Source of the DNA: Chitinophaga pinensis
GTDB lineage: Bacteria; Bacteroidota; Bacteroidia; Chitinophagales; UBA10324
Direction of reading: 5' to 3'
NCBI GenBank assembly: GCA_945903305.1
Contig: CAMDOA010000017.1
Span: 1 to 44,554, forward strand
Length of the DNA: 44,554 nucleotides
Positions 42,861 to 44,554 of this stretch are shown here, piece after piece. A program made the translations under genes and the position numbers. The first letter of the stretch is position 1. Every line of letters starts with the position of its first letter. Below the pieces are notes generated by a model, which was not told where the DNA came from, searched no databases, and saw only the letters and a program-made list of their open reading frames with translations.

Positions 42861-44554
42861 ATGCAAACAGAAAGAATTTTAGATGTAAATAATCTGGAGG
42901 TATGCTTTACTTCAGATGATGGAATGATTACCGCTGTAAAAAATATTTCCTTTCACCTAAACAAAGGAGAAACATTGGGGATAGTTGGGGAGAGTGGTTC
43001 AGGAAAATCAGTTACTTCGCTATCTATTATGCGGTTAATACAGCAACCTGGTATTATTAAGAATGGAGAACTTGTTTTTAGAAATAAACAGAATGCGGAA
43101 ATCAATCTATTAGCATTAAGCGAAAAACAATTGCAGAAAATTCGGGGTGCAGAGATCGCCATGATTTTTCAAGAGCCAATGAGCTCACTAAATCCGGTTT
43201 ATACCTGTGGCGCCCAGGTGGTGGAAGCAATTCGATTACACAAAAAAGTTTCGCGTTCCGAAGCTAAGCAACTTTCAATTTCGTTGTTCGAAAAAGTTTT
43301 ATTGCCACAACCTGAAAGAATGTATAACAGTTATCCGCATCAATTAAGCGGTGGACAAAAACAACGGGTAATGATTGCAATGGCAATGAGTTGCAATCCG
43401 TCTCTTCTTATTGCCGATGAGCCAACCACCGCATTGGATGTAACTGTTCAGTCAACCATACTCGAGTTACTACGCAATTTGCAGAAGGAGCAAAACATGA
43501 GCACCATATTTATTACACATGATTTAGGTGTGATTGCCGAAATTGCGGATCGTGTTGCCGTGATGTATAAAGGAAAAATTGTGGAGACCGCTACTGTACA
43601 CGATATTTTTCATTCGCCGCAACATCCATACACAAAAGGTTTGCTTGCCTGCCGACCGCCTCTAGAAAAGCGGATTTACCGGTTGCCGGTAATTGCAGAT
43701 TTTATGGAAGAAGATTCAGTTGGAGGGTGGATAGAAAAACAGATTTCATTAGATTCCTACAAAGTTGTAGAGCCGCTTTCATGGAAAAGTGCTTCGGAAG
43801 AAAAACAAAAATCAGCTCCAGTATTGTCTCTCAGTGGAGTATGTAAATGGTATCCTGTGAATAAAGGAATGTTTTCACGCGCAAAAGAATTTGTGAAAGC
43901 AGTTGATGATATTTCATTTGATGTATTTGCGGGAGAAACCTTGGGATTAGTAGGAGAGAGTGGCTGTGGAAAAACAACACTTGGCAGAACAATATTGCAA
44001 CTGATACGACCAACCGCGGGAACTATTTTATTTGAAGGACATGATTTATCGAAGATGGATGAAAAACAATTGCGACCGATTCGAAAAAATATGCAAATCA
44101 TTTTTCAGGACCCGTATTCATCGCTAAATCCGCGTATGTCGATTGGCGATGCTATTATGGAACCTATGCAAGTTCATCACCTTCATGGCAATAATGAAAA
44201 CCGAAAAACTAAAGTGTTGGAGTTGCTGAGCAAAGTGCATTTGAAACCTGAACATTTTAATCGCTACCCGCATGAGTTTTCGGGCGGACAAAGACAACGG
44301 GTATGTATTGCCAGAGCATTGGCATTGGAACCACGCTTTATTATTTGTGACGAATCAGTTTCAGCTTTGGATGTTTCAGTACAAGCGCAGGTATTAAATC
44401 TGCTGAAAGATTTACAAAAGGATTTTGGATTCACTTATATTTTTATATCCCACGATTTATCGGTCGTAAAATTTATGAGTGATCGAATGATTGTAATGAA
44501 CAAAGGAAGAATAGAAGAGATTGGTTTATCAGATGAAATTTATTACCAACCGAA
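42861..44554 (+). CDS. ABC transporter protein with two fused ATPase domains (oligopeptide/dipeptide type), partial
   Basis: The frame is open from ATG 42861 to the window end (564 full codons), so the C terminus is missing. Two complete nucleotide-binding domains are in tandem. The first has Walker A GESGSGKS (43-50), signature LSGGQ (162-166), Walker B LLIADEPTTALD and switch THDLG. The second has GESGCGKTT (365-373), FSGGQ (473-477) and FIICDESVSALD, then SHDLS. HPYTKGLLACRPP in the linker is typical of OppD/DppD-type ATPases. It therefore powers import or export of peptides, nickel or a similar solute; the permease genes are outside the window. The CDESVSALD in domain two has Ser where Thr is usual. 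Confidence 0.93.
   Translation, partial: MQTERILDVNNLEVCFTSDDGMITAVKNISFHLNKGETLGIVGESGSGKSVTSLSIMRLIQQPGIIKNGELVFRNKQNAEINLLALSEKQLQKIRGAEIAMIFQEPMSSLNPVYTCGAQVVEAIRLHKKVSRSEAKQLSISLFEKVLLPQPERMYNSYPHQLSGGQKQRVMIAMAMSCNPSLLIADEPTTALDVTVQSTILELLRNLQKEQNMSTIFITHDLGVIAEIADRVAVMYKGKIVETATVHDIFHSPQHPYTKGLLACRPPLEKRIYRLPVIADFMEEDSVGGWIEKQISLDSYKVVEPLSWKSASEEKQKSAPVLSLSGVCKWYPVNKGMFSRAKEFVKAVDDISFDVFAGETLGLVGESGCGKTTLGRTILQLIRPTAGTILFEGHDLSKMDEKQLRPIRKNMQIIFQDPYSSLNPRMSIGDAIMEPMQVHHLHGNNENRKTKVLELLSKVHLKPEHFNRYPHEFSGGQRQRVCIARALALEPRFIICDESVSALDVSVQAQVLNLLKDLQKDFGFTYIFISHDLSVVKFMSDRMIVMNKGRIEEIGLSDEIYYQP

Noticed and set aside
1-44554. tRNA, rRNA, CRISPR arrays or complete insertion sequences
   Set aside because: I searched by eye for cloverleaf ends, regular spaced repeats and transposase motifs and found none.

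Overview
The window comes from a Bacteroidota chromosome. The evidence is an AT-rich base composition, many secreted proteins ending in type IX secretion (T9SS, Por) sorting domains with SPNP or YPNP starts, DUF2851 and DUF4907 proteins, and several promoters of the Bacteroidota form TTTG-N19-TAnnTTTG. The order cannot be fixed from the sequence. I see no tRNA, rRNA, CRISPR array, complete insertion sequence or prophage.

Layout. 1-3.2 kb: DUF2851 protein, TonB-like C-terminal domain protein, di-heme cytochrome c. 3.2-8.8 kb (minus strand): rplA-rplJ-rplL-rpoB with its own promoter in front of rplA, a terminator-like hairpin between rplL and rpoB, and no rplK, nusG, secE or rpoC. 8.9-11 kb: a 5'-truncated T9SS surface protein, a repeat at its broken end, and a possible small RNA. 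11-16.5 kb (plus strand): pspC-like, OsmC, seven-heme TPR cytochrome, PH-domain membrane protein, APC permease, and an alpha/beta hydrolase fold lacking the catalytic serine. 16.6-20.4 kb: Hsp15-like S4 protein, a cobalamin riboswitch in front of a lone BtuG-like beta-propeller with a T9SS tail, a queuosine precursor transporter and RNase HI. 20.5-27.6 kb (minus strand): rpsJ-rplC-rplD-rplW-rplB-rpsS-rplV-rpsC-rplP-rpmC-rpsQ-rplN-rplX-rplE-rpsN, with a promoter directly before rpsJ and an abrupt stop after rpsN. 28-32.8 kb: SPFH/band-7 protein with a small ribbon-helix-helix protein and an operator-like repeat, an S9 peptidase, a cytochrome-like lipoprotein and DNA-3-methyladenine glycosylase. 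32.8-38.7 kb (minus strand): three paralogous kelch T9SS proteins with overlapping ends behind a DUF4907 lipoprotein, preceded by another T9SS beta-propeller. 38.9-42.6 kb: two more T9SS proteins, a MITE-like element and a small gene remnant. 42.9 kb to the end: a tandem-ATPase ABC protein cut by the window edge.

The most striking property is that the normally continuous secE-nusG-rplKAJL-rpoBC and str-S10-spc clusters are broken at four ends within one window. Promoters and terminators are placed so that each fragment is a self-contained unit. The second is a solitary B12-riboswitch-controlled BtuG-like protein that looks T9SS-secreted rather than lipid-anchored. The rest is mainly housekeeping, respiratory and cell-surface genes.
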